A stretch of DNA of 64,000 nucleotides from Ahaetulla prasina. Lineage: Eukaryota > Chordata > Lepidosauria > Squamata > Colubridae. The notes beneath the pieces are model-generated. The model was not told the origin of the DNA, did no database searches, and was given only the letters and a program-made list of their open reading frames with translations. Each line of letters begins with the position of its first letter. Positions within the stretch are counted from its first letter, which is position 1. The stretch covers positions 131,096,420-131,160,419 of the forward strand of contig NC_080540.1 in NCBI RefSeq assembly GCF_028640845.1. Reading direction: 5' to 3'. Below are positions 9,601 to 22,440 of the stretch, one piece after another. The position numbers and the translations under genes were made by a program.

Positions 9601-9996
9601 ATCATTGATTTACAAGCATTCATTTAGTGATTGTTTGCAGTTACAACAGCACTGGAAAAAAAATGCCTTATGACCATTTTTCACACTTACAACCATTGCA
9701 ACATCCCAATGATCATATGGTCAAAATTCAGGCACTTGGCAACTGGCATGTATATTTATGATGGTAGCAGGCCCCCAAGGTCATTGCTCCCCTTTGGCGA
9801 ACTTCTGACAAATAAAATCAATGGGGAAGCAAGATTCCCTTAACAACTGTGTCATTAACTTAACAAATGCAGTGATTCATTTAACAACTGTGGCAAGGAA
9901 GGTCATAAAATGGGGCAAAAAAATCCTTAAGTGTCTTGCTTAGCAGTGGAAACTTTGGGCTTAATTGTGGTTGTAAATTGAGGACCTGTCATAAGT
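9601..9996. mobile_element. MITE, 'CAGGTAGTCCTC' family, diverged
   Basis: It shares the internal order of the family: 'gatttacaa', 'agttacaacagcactgg', 'gaccatttttcacacttac', 'gatcatatggtcaaaattca', 'cttaacaactgtg', 'aatggggcaaa', 'gggcttaattgtggttgta'. The termini are weak. Confidence 0.7.
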
Positions 9997-10039
9997 TGAG
10001 AGCCTGTTCCTATACCATACTGTGAAACGGTCTAGTGAA

Positions 10040-10116
10040 TGAGCAAATCTTGCACTTACTAAAAGTGCTGGACTAGATGACCTTTAATGTACCTTCCAAC
10101 AGTATGATTCTTTGAT
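10040..10116 (+). mobile_element. CR1-type LINE 3' end fragment
   Basis: The block gctggactagatgacctt, then accttccaacagtatgattc, matches the end of the better CR1 copies here (compare 57370-57420). Only the last ~75 bp are present. Confidence 0.65.
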
Positions 10117-10470
10117 GTCTGGATCTTCATGCAAATGAAAGCCGCATGTTTCAAAGTCTCACCCTTGAATAGGAAAGTGATTGTTATTTGCTTTCCTGAC
10201 ATGGTTTGTAGAGGTCAAGAATCAGGGAGAGTACACAAGAGCACTTCTAGCCAAATACCTGACCAGAATCATTGTCAAAGCTAGAAATCCAGATAGCAAT
10301 TTTTAAAGGCAGCTTCATTTTCAGCTGGTATCAGCAGGAAAGGTAAGTGGTTTAAATCTGCCATTCAGAATTTTCCTACATTTGATTGGTTTATGTGAAA
10401 CCATGACTCATTAAAAATGATTTATTAAAAAGTATCCAAATACCTGGATTCATACAACACCTACCCAGTA
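10117..10470. other. Unique sequence, nothing recognised
   Basis: No reading frame or repeat family is visible. Confidence 0.4.
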
Positions 10471-10477
10471 ATTCTCA

Positions 10478-10590
10478 CCTGAAAATTTCCAGGGATACAA
10501 ATTTCAACTCCCGAAGTTTTCTGCAATCCCAGTGCAGCCTGGGAGCTGAAATCCACACAAGTGAGAATTGCTGAGTTTGGGAAACATTTC
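10478..10590. mobile_element. Palindromic MITE, 'TTCAACTCCCAGAATTC' family, diverged
   Basis: The halves aatttcaactcccgaag and gggagctgaaatccac face each other across an internal spacer. The outer parts (gagaattgctgagtttggg, gggaaacattt) resemble the 'tttctcaacctt' ends of the copies at 31177 and 63922. Confidence 0.55.
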
Positions 10591-12385
10591 CCTAAACCGA
10601 AACCTCTGATAGGGGAGAGGTATCCTCTGGGCTGATCCTTCCTTCTTCCTTCTTCCTCTTCCTACCTGTATATCCTGTCTCCACATATGCTATATGCTTA
10701 TGTGAACAAACAACCAGGCTTGCCAACTCAACAATCACACATGTCTCCATTCCATTTGATATCTCTGGGATGCTGAGTGGAGGTGACACCAACTATTACA
10801 CACGCCTCAGAAGCAGCTGAGAAGCATCTTTGCTTTTCTAGGGATATTCAATCAGTTCAAAATCCACCTGGCTTTCAGTTCCCTCCCTTGTTTATCTCTG
10901 GCTTCATTACACAAAGTTTTGCTGTTTTATTGTCAGAACAAATGGCTTTGGGCATCTCCAACAGGGGAGGAACAAAACAAGTATTTCATCCAGGGGATTA
11001 GCTTCTTTAGGAGACACTCAGATGCCTTCTTAAATGGGCCATTTGGCTCTTCATTACATAACTGTTGTTCTGACAGGAGCCTTTGCAGATCAATGAAGCA
11101 GAACTGCTCCCTCCGAAAAAGGCTGGTCTGCTGGGATGAACTTCAGTTCACTCATCTGAGCCTGTGTGGGTGAGCGGGTGTGCACATGCGTGTGCGCATG
11201 AGATCTCTCCCTCAATATCCAGCCGGCAAATAATGGGAGCCTTTTGTATGGTGCACCCAGTAATCAAATTGTTCCAACTTCAGATGCAACTGAAGTGCTG
11301 AGGTTAAAAACCTGACCTAGAATAGGTGGAGGCCAATAAGGGCAGCTTAAGAAGGTTGATCTCTGTGACAAAATAAATACATGAAAATAAAATCAAAATC
11401 CTCTCCACTTGTTCTACTTATAGAAATAGAGTGCTTGCCAAAGGCAATAGGACTGAACCCTTCACTGGTATAGGGGCAACTTTTTAGGGGGGCAGGACCT
11501 TCCCATTTGAAGGTTTACTGATGCCTCCCCTGGCAGCTGCCATCTGACCAGTCATTCAGCTTCATCTAGTGGTAGAACGTGTCCTGAAACCAGGATATCT
11601 GGAGCATCTCCAGATGAAGTTAGGTTCTCCTCCATTCCTCCTTCTCTTTTCAGTCATGGCCCCATGGTGCCAAAATCCACTTATGGGGGAGGTACACGTA
11701 GCCCTCCCTCGGGATGAAAGGTCTGTGAAAATCTATGATGTTTTACTGCCTATTTTAGTGAGGCAGGGCTTGCCAGAAAAAGGATTTCATCAGATCAATT
11801 TCGTGACCTGCAGTACTTGATGATGATTGAGAGGTTTCAGATAAGTATCATTGATAATGACGGCCTGCTTTATCTACTGAACATATGGCCCTTGTTCTTT
11901 CTTTCATTGTTTTGTTGTTGGTTGTACTTTGATCACTATAGATCCCAGAAAAATTTATGGAGATTCTCCCCCCCTCCCCCGCTTCTAGACATCTCACCCT
12001 ATCTAGCTCTTTGTGAATTGGACCGAGGAAGTGGCAAATAATGTGGTTCCAATCATGCTGCAAGTCAGCCTTTCCCCATGTACAACCCCCTCCAGATAGG
12101 ATGTGGTTTCACATCCCAGAAAACCCCAGCCAGCATTCTTGCAGCAGAACCCGGAGAATTGCCCTCCAAATACATTTTGGAGCCCAGCCAACTAGAGATG
12201 GCTGAACCCTAACAGTACGGCTGCCAGACTTGGTAGCTGGTTGCATGTTTCATGATATCATGAATCATTTTATGTAATAACTGGCAAGTAAGAAATCACA
12301 TGTCCAGGTCTGGCACGAAACATGATACCTTCCAAAAGCCAAATGTATCAGATATATAGAGCAAAAGTGCAACTCAGGTTTATGG
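10591..12385. other. 1.8 kb unique sequence, no gene recognised
   Basis: Several 60-90 codon frames lie on both strands (for example 10777-11001 +, 11569-11820 +). None shows a recognisable domain, splice-flanked exon structure or conservation cue. A short purine-pyrimidine alternating patch (gtgcacatgcgtgtgcgcatg type) lies at about 11170-11200. Confidence 0.4.
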
Positions 12386-12399
12386 CAGGGGTCCCCAAC

Positions 12400-12861
12400 C
12401 AGGGGTGAAATGCTCCCGGTTCGGACCAGATCGCCACCAGTAGTGATGGTGGCGGGTGGTTCAGAGAACCGGTAGCAAAAATCCCTGCCCCCCAGCCCCA
12501 GCTGAGCTACATGATCATCAGAGGGTTTTTTTCTTTTTCTTCAGCCAAAAAAATGCTTTTAAAAGTAAAAAAAAAGCCTCTGATGATCGCATGGCTCAGC
12601 TGGGATCGTCAGAACCCTTTAAAAGCATTTTTTCTACAACTTCTTCGGCTGAAGAGGTTGTAAAAAAAAAAGCTTTTAAAAAGATCTTCTGGCGATCCCA
12701 GCTGAGTTCCTGATCGCCAGAACCTTTTATAAGCATTTTTTTACAACCTCTTCGAAAAAATGCTTAAAAAAAAAAGTTGGTCATGCCCACCCAGTCACAT
12801 TACCCCCCCCTCAAGCCACACCCAGAGAACCGTTAGTAACAAATTTTACATTTCACCCCTG
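12400..12861. mobile_element. hAT MITE with internal serial hairpins
   Basis: Terminal inverted repeats are caggggtgaaatg and (t)acatttcacccctg. The 8-bp target duplication is tccccaac (12392-12399) and tccccaat (12862-12869), one mismatch. Subterminal blocks 'agaaccggtagcaaaaatc' and 'agaaccgttagtaacaaatt' mark the same family as the MITEs at 49678, 51624 and 57463. The centre holds three successive inverted repeats described separately. Confidence 0.85.
12499..12722. repeat. Three consecutive inverted repeats (hairpin array)
   Basis: Hairpin 1 pairs cagctgagctacatgatc... (12499-12524) with ...gatcgcatggctcagctg (12577-12602). Hairpin 2 begins in the end of hairpin 1: cagctgggatcgtcagaa (from 12597) pairs with the complement ending ggcgatcccagctg (12704), around a centre near cttcggctgaag. 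A third, shorter one pairs ttctggcgatc (about 12687) with gatcgccagaa (to 12722). Each arm is reused by the next hairpin. Confidence 0.8.
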
Positions 12862-13048
12862 TCCCCAATCCCTGGTCCGTGGACTGACACTGGTACACGG
12901 CATGCCAGAAACCGATCTGCGCAAACAAGCGAAACCCCATCTACAGGACTCAGTCAGTACACAAAACCATACCCCCTCTGGTCCATGGAAAAACTTCTCT
13001 CCACGGAATTGGCCCCCGGTGCTCAAAAGGTTGTGGGGGAGAGCACTG

Positions 13049-16000
13049 GTTTTTAGAATGGCAAGCCTTTCTTACTGCAAAGCTCCCCTCCCCCAATGCA
13101 CCTTTAATCCCTTAGCTAACCTAATTCAAGGCAGATCCTTTAAGAAGACTGGAAAAATTAGCAAATTGTGCCACTTCCTTGGAGCTTGCTAGTTGTCTGG
13201 ATGGCTGGATGGCTCAAGCAAAATGGAGGTGGAACTCAGGGAGCTTGCCTGCATTTCTCAGCTCCTTGCACTTAATTTCTTTGTGACTTTGGGCAAAGCA
13301 CAGAATTGCCTCTTGTTGTTTCCTCACTTATAGAGTGAAAAATTGCAGAGATGGAATCCTGATGATTAATTATGTGGTGTGTCTATCCATGGTTGAGATA
13401 TTGCAGTCATGAGATCAATGTGGTTACCATCAATGAGCTACTGGATAGTGGGTTTGCACAGGACAAAAAAAAAAAGGGCCCCAATCTAAAATATCAATAG
13501 AAGGGTTAATGCTTAAGTTGGAAGGAATGTAGACTGTTTTGGAAGGAAAGTGTGGGAAGAACATGATCTTTGTTAGATGATAATTCATATCACCTTTATG
13601 ATTTGCTTGTCATCAACAAGGTGTGGTAGCAACTCTGCTATTATCTTACCAACCTGAAGTTAAGAGAAAGTAAAAAGGAAGTTAGGAAGAGAATATGACT
13701 CAAAAGAGTATGGGGCTTGAACCCAATCACCCCAGTCTACATTGTCTTTGAATGACTGCTGTTTCTAGAATATGATATGGAGGATTGGTTGGTATGACAA
13801 TTAAACAAAAATGTGAGACTATAATTTCACTTCTGAGTAGCACACCAAGAGCAATGCTACAAAATGTGGGTAAGGCCAGAACAAACCTAAGTGCCAAGGC
13901 AGAATCTAAATTTGGATCTGATTTACAGATTAAATTAAGTGCTATTGAATTGAATGATATAAATCAATGAATATAACTATTCCAGAGGATGATTTTCTCT
14001 GTCTTATGAAAAAAAGACAGCTTGGTGGCAACATTTGGAATGTCTGTGAAAGTGTAGTAAAATTTTGAGAAACATCGTAGAATTGGAGCACCATAAATGG
14101 GCTCCAAAATCTGGATAACCATCAGATGGTAGCAAAGAGTGAAAAGTTTGCTGGATCTTGGCACTGCCTTCAAGAGTCGCCCTAACAGGCTAGTTTGGGG
14201 GTCTCAGTGGGTCCACCTTTCCCATACAGTTATAATTTCCAGCGGTGCAGGGTGACATTTGCTTTTCTCTTCCCAAGGAATCAACGGAGGTGATGTCACG
14301 CCTTTGGTAGTTCATAAACATTCTACCATCTCTCAGTTAGTAGGACACGGTTGCCTTAATGTGTAGTGGAGCAACATTAACCAGTGCCCATCCCTTGGAT
14401 ATCAAAAGGTTTATTGCATTGCTATTAAATACACAAATCAGTCAAGGCGCTATATATTTTCTATCCTCCACCTCCAACCTGTGACATATCTCACAAGTCA
14501 GTTGAAAGTATAGTACATTATGTTTTTGGAAATTGATCAAAACTATGGAATTCCATCGGCTCCAAAATATTTGGGGAAATGGTTATAAAACTGACTTTCA
14601 GTGAGAAAAAGCTATTTCCTTTCTGAAAGGAAGGGTTTAAATGGATATGTACAGTTAGTTCTATGAGATTTGGCATATACCTTCCCAAATGCTGTCATAA
14701 TCTTGTGTGACAACAGATGGTGCTCTCTCTCTCTATGATTTTATGCAAATTATATTGCTTGGGTATGTTTTCTCACTTTGCTTTAACTTATCGGACACTC
14801 CTAAGTAGAGGCAATTCAGGACCATAAGCTTTTGCCACTGAAAACCTTAATCACTGGGATTTCTGAAATTTCCCCAGACCTATACTTCCTCATTTTTGGT
14901 TTTTCTTGGCAGTCATAAAAGCTGTGTATTTTTTTCCCAGTTTTCTTTCTTTTTAATAAAATCTGGTTTGACCATACGTGCCACTCAGTTCTGTGGAACT
15001 GAGGAGATATCCCAGACTCAAGAGTAAATAATTGCATTAAAACAAGAGAGCAACTTAGAAGCATGAACAAGAAAGTATGTTTCTTAGTTGGGTGAGTGAA
15101 ATATTTTCATAACACTGCCTTTCACCTAAGTAACTATGAACCTCATAAGAAATGATTCCATGAAGATCAATATCAGCATTTTTAGCAAGTTATCACCCCC
15201 TTGCTTTGATTACATTTTGTAACAACCTTCCATTTTACTCTGTGAGGGCAATGAGCAGTTTCAAAATTTGATAAATAAATAAAAATAAATTTCTATAAGG
15301 TTTACCTTTTAAGTCTGACATGAGCTTCTGTTGCCATATCATTGTCCCACACTTGGAGCAAAATCTAGAGTAATGTTATAGTAAAAGAGTTTGCCTTTGA
15401 TATTGCTACATTCATTTTATGGGCCAACAGTATTCGAAAGATCCTTTGATAAGGGAATTAGATTGCTTAGAGGTCAAATATAAAGCTTTAGGATCTCACA
15501 CCGATCTCAGTCTTGGAGAGAAGCACCCCAGAATTTGATGTAATTGGAAGATTTTAAAATCTTGTTTTCCTTCTGCTTTCCAGTTTTCAGTTATCGGTGA
15601 CAAGCAGATCAAACCATGTTAACAGCAGCCAATTACGGCAGTTTGAATATCTGATACAGTTTTGGTTGGCCTCGTGTCGTGACTTTGTAGGTTCAATTGT
15701 CAAATATTGCTAGTCCCAAACTTGGATTATGGAATGTTCTCCCTTCTCATAGATTAAAAACAAACCCCAGCATGGAATAAATTGCCCAAATCTGGAGAGA
15801 AAGGTATTTCCATGTGGATCTACGTAGCAATCTGGCATCTGCTCTGGCCCTGCCCATTCTCATCATGTCACCTGAATCCATTTATCACCAGCTCCTTTAA
15901 GATCTATGCTAGCAAAATCTGTCTTCTCAAATACCAGCTCTGCAGGACTTCAAGATCGTTGATTCCCCCTATTCTCTTATACCTCACTCTACATTTCAAA

Positions 16001-16122
16001 ATCAACAACCATGAAGTCAATTGCAAGGAAGTGGAAAGGGTGGCACATAGAGGTCCTTTGAGGTCAGATATTTGAAGCCCACCATCTGAAATCAGAATGA
16101 ATAAACTGTTGTATCCAGCTCT
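13049..16122. other. 3.1 kb mostly unique sequence
   Basis: No gene, RNA or well-formed repeat is recognised. Short features only: an A-run at about 13468-13480 and a (AAAT)n-like patch at about 15268-15290 that may be a decayed LINE tail. Open stretches up to 97 codons (15782-16075 +) show no domain. Confidence 0.4.
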
Positions 16123-16130
16123 GTATAAAT

Positions 16131-16274
16131 CAGGGCTGTCAAACTCTCAGCCTGTGGACTGGATGCCTCATGCACTGGCCACGCCCACGCCCGATTTAGT
16201 GAAGGGGGAAAAAGTATAAATAAAAAAAAAATGTTATGTGACACTGCTGTGACGATGTGAGTTTGACACCCCTG
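16131..16274. mobile_element. hAT MITE, 'TCAAACTC' family, complete
   Basis: Termini are cagggctgtcaaactctcag and gagtttgacacccctg. The 8-bp target duplication gtataaat is perfect (16123-16130 and 16275-16282). At 144 bp it is the shortest complete copy in the window. Copies at 26646, 28979 and 38037 share the ends but have different, longer cores. Confidence 0.88.
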
Positions 16275-16282
16275 GTATAAAT

Positions 16283-17366
16283 ACTGCAGCAGAGATGGGT
16301 AGACTTTGCAGCTGTATTCTTAGCTGTTGGAGGATGTGAGCCAATGAATGGATGGGATTAAGACAGGGATCTAGAATTAAATAGAATTGTTCACCTTTTC
16401 CCCTTTCTATTTGTGATATCCCATTTATTTCTTGTCTTTCTGAGGCTCTCGTCACTCTCTTGTTGTTGTCCGCCAAGGAAAGAATAGGGCAGAGCACGGA
16501 AATATTTTTTTGGAGGAAACCTTTGAAATTCAGGAGAAAGCAAGAAGATACTTTCAGATTGCAAACCACCCTCAACACAAAAGGAATGGGTTTGGGAAAT
16601 CTACCCATCGATTTCTTTTTGCCTTCGTGCAGAGCAATGCCAGACATTTATTCAGAAGAAAGACTTGTTGAATTTAGTGGGATTTGGCTCTGACATCTCG
16701 GTGATTTAAGATTGTCTAAGGATTGTGCAGCAGACTTGACAGATACCATGTTGCCTATTCCTGTAGAACTGCATAGATTATGAGAATGCAAAACTAGCCA
16801 CGAACAACGAATTATATAGCATTAAGAGATGGAAGTATGCCAAAACTGTGTTCCTTTGCTCTTTAAAGAAATGTACTGTAAGTTGTTCTTGGCATCCCAG
16901 CTAGTGTCATTCCATGTGCTTTGCCAGTCATTTCAGTGTTCCCTCCCTCTGACTCAGCCCTCAAAAAGATCTAGCAACAGAGAGTGCTACTAAATTAATT
17001 ACACACGGTACCACTAAAAGTATGCCTGGCGATGCTGCAAGAGATCTTTCGGTCATCTAGAAACGGCAATGGAGTTCATTCGTCTGTTCTTTATCGGAGT
17101 CTTTAATAGCCAGGGAGTTAAACCACAGATAACAGTTAACTCTGAGATTCCCTTGCTCCGGAGAATGGTAAAAAATTATAAATTGGGTATAAATTGTATA
17201 AATAATCCAAACCGCATTAGTGCCGACCTCTGAAAATTATAATTCGTCCAAGTTTTTTGTCAGTGTTATAGTTCCTTACTGGAACCTGAGAAGATATTCT
17301 GGACACTATGTAGAGTAAATTTCTTCTTGTTGTTGCATAGAACTTTCTTTCTTTCTTCTTGTGCGG

Positions 17367-17368
<2 letters not shown>
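16283..17368. other. Unique sequence, nothing recognised
   Basis: A 137-codon minus-strand stretch (16234-16647) partly overlaps the MITE end and has no recognisable domain. Confidence 0.4.

Positions 17369-17406
<38 letters not shown>
17369..17406. repeat. (CA)n dinucleotide microsatellite
   Basis: About 19 uninterrupted CA units. The Val-Cys reading frames across it are translations of the repeat. Confidence 0.95.
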
Positions 17407-17408
<2 letters not shown>

Positions 17409-20373
17409 AAACCAGTGTGCCATGATTGTAAAATACATACATAGGTACATACACATCTACATCCTTAATTTTTCTATAACTTTAGAAATAACCTAGTTTT
17501 GATAAAATGTTTTATGACTATAATTATATCGTAGCATCTTCTTTCAATCCAACAGCTGTTAATCCCCAACTTCCTTCTTTAAAATTGCAAAAGTCCTGGT
17601 AGATGTGCATGTTTCAGCAATCAGTCTGCTCCCAGGACAGGACTCTTCATATACTAATGAGTTTCTCAGCCTTACCATAAGTCATTGAACATAGCCTAAA
17701 ATACAAACCTTGTCATGGTGCTTTAAGGCTTAAAACAAACAAAACATGGATCTGGTTGACTCAGATGGGGACTTAATGGCTAGGTTCATACATCACTTCA
17801 GGACTTACTTATTTTAACTACTGTTTATTGGATAAGTCTAAATGATTGAATTCACCCACTATGCCTTCCTGTAAACTGCTGTCTGATCTTTTAGTAAGCA
17901 TGCCTAGAAGGACAGCTTTGAATTTCATACTTCTGGGTTCTCACATTATGTGAATATGAAGTAGTTTAATTTTAATTTAGCGTCATGCCTACAATATTGG
18001 CACCAACCTCGATGGCGTTAGAATGAGATTGGAAAAATTCATGGAGGATAGGACTAACAATGACAACGAATCATTAGTAACCTATTATCTCATGTTGCTA
18101 AAGATCATGAGCAAGGAGGCACTGTTGAGTTCACATCCTGCTGTGGGCACACCATGTGTGAAGAAAATGTACATTACATCAGCTTTCCTAAACGTGGGTG
18201 ACTTCCAGTTGTATGGATTTCAACTCCTAGAATTCCCCATCAAGCAGACTACTGCTAAAACCTATAAGATACCATATGCATCAAATGCTGGTCTTAAATA
18301 AACCTTACCATAAGCTACTATGGTTGCAGCCCTGGACCACCTATGTACACAAACACACTTCTTGCCTCTTGGTCATCTGATTTACAAGACAAAATAGGGG
18401 AGGAAAGGAAACTCTATACGATACATATTGGCTGCAGTTCCAGCACATAATTTAAAATGTTAATATTTACTAGCAACAAAACAAAGACATCTATGATACA
18501 TGCATATACTAGATTAAGCACGCTGCACTGCTGACACGAGATCTTCCCCGGTACTCAAGATGAAAGAACTATTGTGATGCTCTTTGTAAAAGGCAGTGAA
18601 GGAGACAAGGATATAAGCCTTTCTGCCTGACATTCTGAAAGACCCATCAAACAACATGGAACAGAATTAACGTCTAAATTCTAACTGGCAATGTGCATAT
18701 CATTTTGAGTGTAGGCGAAAACAAAAGTGACCAAATCATTGTTTCAGGGAGTAGCATACTCTTTCCAATTGAAAATTGGCCTTTTCAGAATGATGATAGC
18801 AAAGAAATTTTCCCCTTCCCATCCCTGATGATCAATGAAACCTAGCAATAGTTTTAATCATAAAGCTGCAAACTTTTTCAGTTCCCCCTGCAACCATCGG
18901 TGCTGGAATAGTTAAATCCTGTGAAGTTCGGTAAAATAGCCCAGTTTCTACCACATGGAGCTTCTGATTCTGCTGCTCCACCTTTCAGTCCTCTGCTGTT
19001 GTACCAAGAGTTTGGCCACAGAGCAGCATTCTCAATTTGTTTTTCCTTCACCATTTGGGCAGGTATCTACTTGAGCCCCAGAGAAAAAAAAAATGGGATA
19101 CCAACTGAAAATAGTCTGTTCAAGTCTTCTTCCAACCCCAAAGCAATGTAGTTTCACAAACATTATCTGGTGCCCCTTCAGGGTCAACAAATTCAGTTCA
19201 ACATCTTACATCTTAAGTTAGCTTGGATTCAACTGCAACATATCTTGTCAGGGAAAACTTAAGGGCCATTAAAGATATGTTCGAATGCATACACTGCAGT
19301 TAGAACAAATCAACTCAATTTCTATCCATGCCGCTTGATGTTACACTTGTTCAAATCTATCCCATCCTGATTCCATAGTTCTGTGAGAAATCTGCACAAA
19401 AATTAACATTTAGTTATCTATAAAACCGTTTAACACGTTTTCACAACCAATGTAGATTTATAGCTTGTTTTCATCAACATAAGCAGATTTCTAATCATAA
19501 GTTATCCTAATGTACACATCTTTAAAAATAACTTTTACACTGCAAATTCAGAGATATAAGATTCAAAGAATACTGTAATTTTGTTCGTTTAAGAGCTCAG
19601 GTGAGCTCATACTGAAGTTTCTTAGAATACTTATTGAGAGGATCAAATTCCTGAGGTCTCTCTATGTACGTCACCTGTGATATACTTATCACTCCACCCA
19701 GTCTCTGTACATCCCCACATAAATGCCTGCCTAAGAATTTGATTTCATTTTTTTCTGAGCAAAAAACAAACAAACCCAAAAAACATTTAAGATGTGTGTC
19801 CAGGAGCTCTACAGTGGGCTTCTATCAAGTTGCAACTTGCAGATAGAAATGCTTCAAAACCATTATTGCAGGATGAAGCCTGATTTGACCATGTGATGAA
19901 GTAGCTGGATGACTCTATTCTGCTTTGGCTGCCACTAATGTTCAGTAATCTTTCTGAGCGGTTAGGCAGAATTTAGGTGACGTGAATCATCCAGTTCAAA
20001 GCCAAAGGCAAGGAAAGCCTTCAGACGGGACAAGAGCTACAGCTAGGAAGAGGAACTTACTGTAGCACCATCCAGAAAGCAACTGCTGTGACTATGGCAT
20101 GTAACTCAGCACCTCGTGATTCTTATTGATACTCAGTCCTCACCAACCCGAAAAGGTAAAACCAGGAAAAGCTCCCGAAGCACAAGCAGTTACATCAAAG
20201 CACTCTTTTCAGTCAATCACCCTCCTGAATATTCCTTTCAAAAGAATAAAGAGAAAGGAGGAGAACACAAAGAAGAATCGTGTTTCACTGACCTTGCTCC
20301 ATCACTTGTTTCTCTTGTGGACGGTAGGTGTGATGCTGAGAAATGATGCAGGGTTGTTTCAGGCTGTCAGTGG
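17407..20373. other. 3 kb mostly unique sequence
   Basis: No gene is recognised. A fragment at about 18183-18260 (tttcctaaacgtgggtgac, ggatttcaactcctagaatt) resembles the left half of the 'TTCAACTCCCAGAATTC' MITE family. The remainder, including open stretches at 18023-18301, 18921-19151 and 20116-20431, has no recognisable domain. Confidence 0.4.
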
Positions 20374-20399
20374 GAAGAAGAAGAAGAAGAAGAAGAAGG
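20374..20399. repeat. (AAG)n microsatellite
   Basis: About eight AAG units on the plus strand, 260 bp from the much longer opposite-strand TTC tract. Confidence 0.9.
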
Positions 20400-20656
20400 A
20401 AGCCCAAGTGACTGTTTTCATTCCAGGCTGACTAGAAGATCCAGGTTCTTCTGTCTGATGATGAAACACCTGGCAGGTTAAGCAGAAACACTCAGAAGCC
20501 AGTGACTCGGACAGGTGTTTCTATACACTCTTGGTCCTCATTAGATTCCCTGCCTCCTCAGCTACTGCCCCGCCCCTTTCCAGGTCCGCCTAAAACTCCG
20601 CTCCTAAACTCTGCCTTTCAGTTCAGTTTGGTAGTGATTGGGCAAGACTTGCTGCA

Positions 20657-20813
20657 TTCTTCTTCTTCTTCTTCTTCTTCTTCTTCTTCTTCTTCTTCTT
20701 CTTCTTCTTCTTCTTCTTCTTCTTCTTCTTCTTCTTCTTCTTCTTCTTCTTCTTCATCTTCATCTTCATCTTCATCTTCTTCTCCTCCTCCTCCTCTTCC
20801 TCCTCCTCCTCTT
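20657..20813. repeat. Long (TTC)n / TTCATC / CTC pyrimidine-rich tract
   Basis: About 97 bp of uninterrupted TTC (20658-20754) is followed by four (tcatct)-type units and then a CTC/TCC-rich end to 20813. The complement is polypurine (GAA)n, a mirror-symmetric composition able to form a triplex. The long Ser, Leu and Glu frames across it come only from the repeat. Confidence 0.95.
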
Positions 20814-22440
20814 TTCAAATGGAGATCATTTCGAATAGGAAGCACTTCAAAAGAAAATAAGGCATGCCAGGGTTACAGGAAAGCAAAGCCAGTTGGTTGT
20901 CACTGAGAGCAAAGCATTTCCTTATCGTGGGAAGTAATGCTAAAGTAAAGCATACTCGTCTGGACAGGCACATGCTACCTCTCAATTTGTGCTGCTTACA
21001 ATATGGAATGGATACCTGTGATGAATGCGTGTATATTTGTATGTATTCACATATGTGCATACCATACAACATTTGAACATAGTTGAGGTCTGAACATATG
21101 CTGAATTTTTCCTTTAAGCCATTTTGGATATAACCTTCATTTAAAAATGCAGTATAATACATTTTAACATCCCAATAAATTTTAAACTACACTGAGCTCT
21201 TCATCAAGGAAACATGCAATGAAATGCATATGTTGTAGGGTTCCATGTAATTAAGACCAATCTGATTTATTTGTTGTCTGGTTCCATATAACTAAGACCA
21301 CTCTGCTGCTCCCCATGGTTTTGGGGGAAGTTGCTTGCTGGGGAGGTGGTTCTTCAATATTGTCCTGGGGAGGACAATATTGTCCTACAATAGAGGAAAA
21401 ACAATATCTTCATTAATCTGATTGTCTGCTATGAGGAAATCAAAGGGTTTTTTATATGTCCTTTTGATATTAAGCAACGAAACTAGCCTTTCTTAATTTT
21501 TAACTAGGCAAGTGTTTGTTTTGACCTCAAAATAAAAAGCTGCATACCTGAAATATCTATATAACTCAAACCACAGATCTGCCCAGTCTTGTCCTCTGCC
21601 TTCACAATATACAGCAGAAGCTGCATTGCTCTTAAACCTTTACTTTGTCTCCAGAGTGCTCATTTAATACCACTTGGGGAATTAAATTACCACTCCTTTT
21701 GGTTGCCTTGTACCACTAGGGGTCAGTAGGGGGACTGAACTTTGCCAGGTCTTAGGGGTAGTAAGACTCGGAATCTGCTCATGAGATCAGGATAAAATTG
21801 AGCCATAAAATGGGACATAATGATTACACAAAACCCTGACCACTGCCAGGATGCTGTATCTTTCTTCTGTGTATTTTAACAGCTTATTGGAATAGGTACG
21901 GGGGCCCTCGGGCACCATGCCACTGGAGGGCCTTTCCCACTGCTGAGCTGAACTCCTCTCCACCCATCCTTAATTCAGGAGAAAACAATACCGGCATGTA
22001 ATTTGCTCTCCCATTCCTGATCCTTATCCTGCCTCTATTGCCTCTGTTCCCAGTCATTGCACTCATCTGATTTCAATGGTGTCCACAAGAAGCCAAGAGG
22101 ATTTCAAAACGATGACATGTGTATTATGATGTCAGCACGCAAGCCGCCAGATTATGTAATGACATCATGGCTGACGCAAGTCTGCATGTCACGCCATCAT
22201 GGGCATGTCATTTTGCCCCCGTTGCACCTTGAGGAAATCCATGCCTACCTTCCCCCCACAAGATAATACCTAATAAATTTTACACAGTTTGAGGCTTCCT
22301 CGGACAGTATCAGAATAAAGTGGCAAAACCTGCTTTAACGCTGAAGCAGTCAAGGACTTAAACCAGTCTGGTGGTGGTGGATGAGGAGAAGGCGAAGTCA
22401 TGAGGGCATAACAGAAAAAATAAATACTATCAAGTCATGT
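20814..22440. other. 1.6 kb unique sequence with two small repeats
   Basis: No gene is recognised. A 27-bp direct repeat (ttccatgtaattaagacca at about 21241 and ttccatataactaagacca at about 21282) and a 12-bp-arm hairpin (21355-21366 with 21371-21382, arm caatattgtcct) are present. Confidence 0.45.

Larger units (their letters stand above)
12386..13048. mobile_element. Older hAT-type element, split by a second hAT MITE
   Basis: The left end caggggtccccaac resumes after the insertion as ccctggtccgtggactgac and ggtacacggcatgcc, in the style of vertebrate hAT/Charlie-like non-autonomous elements. The right end is near gctcaaaaggttgtggggg. The interruption at 12400-12861 carries its own 8-bp target duplication, so this copy is older than the insertion. 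Confidence 0.55.

Noticed and set aside
11160..11205. Z-DNA-like alternating gtgcgcatg patch
   Set aside because: Too short and irregular to claim a function.
17217..17456. Val-Cys repeat frame on the minus strand
   Set aside because: Translation of a CA microsatellite.
20502..20906. Serine-rich, leucine-rich and glutamate-rich reading frames over the TTC tract
   Set aside because: They are the three translations of a pure trinucleotide repeat; no coding context on either side.
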